A DNA stretch of 64,000 bases, from the NCBI GenBank assembly GCA_964573205.1, contig CAZNIT010000045.1:22393-86392 (forward strand), given 5' to 3'. The stretch is from QNZT01 sp964573205. GTDB taxonomy: Bacteria; Campylobacterota; Campylobacteria; Campylobacterales; QNZT01. This document shows, piece after piece, positions 63,289 to 64,000 of the stretch. Position 1 is the stretch's first letter; each line of letters starts with the position of its first letter. The translations under genes and the position numbers were made by a program. The notes beneath the pieces are model-generated. The model worked only from the letters and a program-made list of their open reading frames with translations, made no database searches and was not told where the DNA came from.

Positions 63289-63862
63289 CCGCTCCTTTTT
63301 TAATATTTCTCACATTTCTCTTTATATCTAAATTTTAGTCAAATTTTATTAATATTTTTAGGAGAAGTTTAATATATAATTATCTTCTTCTATGAAACTG
63401 TGAAAAAACTCGGCAGCAAAGTAAATAGAAACATCTAAGCAAACAAACCTAAAATAAACGGATACACAGGTGGGAATATGAAAAATCGACAACACCAAAA
63501 TCTAAAAATATTGTCGAAAAAAGAAAACTCTTTTTGCCAAACAGTAAAAATTAAAGTCGATATACTTTATGGAAGCGTACAACTTTTTTAAAAATGTTGT
63601 ATAAAAATCTCTAAGGAAAAACTAAGATAAAATGACAATGGCACCATTGAATCCTAAAAAATGTAAAAATTGCAATGCTATAATTAAACCAAATTTTTAC
63701 CTTTTTTGTTTAGTTTGCTTGTCTCTCAAATTTTTATAATATTGGCAATCTTATTTACACTAAAGCTACTTAACTCTATTAGGACTGGATTTTATTTGGT
63801 GTTGAGTCTGGTTTTCTTGTAAATATTTGTTATAAATTTCTTCATTTTAGGAAGGCTTAAAG
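63289..63862. other. Intergenic region between the broken gene and tRNA-Asp
   Basis: Mostly AT-rich sequence without a confident gene. CGACAA at about 63488 and TTGTCG at about 63512 could pair as a small hairpin. A 35-codon frame with two CxxC pairs at 63632-63739 is listed separately. No promoter or terminator stands out. Confidence 0.45.
63632..63739 (+). CDS. Possible 35-residue zinc-ribbon fragment
   Basis: The frame reads MTMAPLNPKKCKNCNAIIKP and ends with FCLVCLSLKFL. The first CxxC and the following I-K-P-N-F resemble the start of double-zinc-ribbon proteins, but the second pair is hydrophobic rather than CPKCG-like. The only AAGGA is too far upstream (about 15 bases). It may be a degraded fragment or chance. 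Confidence 0.25.
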   Translation: MTMAPLNPKKCKNCNAIIKPNFYLFCLVCLSLKFL

Positions 63863-63939
63863 TGGCGCGGCGGACGAGACTCGAACTCGCGACCCCCGGC
63901 GTGACAGGCCGGTATTCTAACCAACTAAACTACCGCCGC
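63863..63939 (-). tRNA. tRNA-Asp (anticodon GTC)
   Basis: Read on the minus strand: acceptor stem GCGGCGG pairs with CCGCCGC, D arm with GTTTAGTTGGTTAGAATAC, anticodon loop CTGTCAC with anticodon GTC, T loop GTTCGAGTC, discriminator G and encoded CCA. The length is 77 bases. It is followed downstream on the minus strand by nothing recognisable and preceded by another tRNA, suggesting a tRNA cluster that continues beyond the right edge. Confidence 0.97.
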
Positions 63940-63979
63940 GCATAAAGTAAGTATTTTAGCTAAAGATAGCTTAAAATTA

Positions 63980-64000
63980 TGGTGGTCGCTACAAGACTCG
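63980..64000 (-). tRNA. 3' end of a second tRNA (partial, probably tRNA-Val)
   Basis: On the minus strand the last 21 bases read CGAGTCTTGTAGCGACCACC and A: the 3' half of a T arm, an acceptor strand AGCGACC, discriminator A and encoded CCA. The anticodon is outside the window. From memory a GGTCGCT acceptor next to tRNA-Asp fits tRNA-Val in related genomes, but this is not certain. Confidence 0.7.

Overview
The window is an AT-rich bacterial chromosome segment that reads as Campylobacterota (the former Epsilonproteobacteria). Evidence: a ccoNOQP cluster followed by a DUF4006-type small protein, a TPM-domain protein and a FixH protein and then addB-addA; a flgA-ubiX-coaD-tmk-hisS-speA-cysE string that I recall from Campylobacter jejuni; an HsrA/CosR-type orphan regulator; a Maf flagellin glycosyltransferase with a nonulosonate cluster; and frequent TTG starts. 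I cannot name the genus. The Entner-Doudoroff operon suggests a lineage that can use glucose-6-phosphate, which is uncommon in this phylum.

Layout. 1-3.5 kb (+): end of a cbb3 oxidase operon (ccoN C-terminus, ccoO, ccoQ, ccoP, small membrane proteins, fixH). 3.5-12.4 kb (+): addB, addA, a coiled-coil protein, recA, eno, an FtsB-like protein and an AMIN-domain protein. 12.4-16.5 kb (-): a CPA2 antiporter, bioB, topA. 16.7-26 kb: flagellin (+), then on the minus strand Maf and a six-gene set (legI, legG, hisF-like, hisH-like, pseA-like, legF) that should make CMP-activated legionaminic acid with an acetamidino group and attach it to flagellin. 26-34.6 kb (+): a methyltransferase, leuC, mobA, then a six-gene MoxR/DUF58/VWA/BatD operon. 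35-41.2 kb (+): a Dabb protein, a CosR-like regulator, a coiled-coil protein, a candidate small RNA with a strong terminator, then zwf-pgl-edd-eda. 41.5-48.6 kb (+): an outer-membrane barrel fused to SPOR, then flgA-ubiX-coaD-tmk-hisS-speA-cysE. 48.6-60.8 kb (-): a DUF2202 lipoprotein, an RND/MFP/TolC efflux set preceded by a c-type cytochrome and a two-component system, then an outer-membrane protein, a Met/Gly-rich secreted protein and a second two-component system.

60.8-63.3 kb is the accessory part. A VapBC-type pair (RHH antitoxin, PIN toxin) has a consensus sigma70 promoter. A second copy of that promoter plus a truncated antitoxin lies exactly 909 bases upstream, with a DUF4258/YgiT-type toxin-antitoxin pair and a REP-like palindrome between the copies. 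A wHTH/TPR gene interrupted by one in-frame stop follows. The window ends with tRNA-Asp(GTC) and the 3' end of another tRNA, both minus strand.

The best candidates for something undescribed are the small RNA at about 36.40-36.51 kb, whose terminator loop carries an anti-Shine-Dalgarno sequence; the duplicated-antitoxin island at 60.8-62.3 kb; and the barrel-SPOR fusion. I saw no CRISPR array, prophage or complete insertion sequence.
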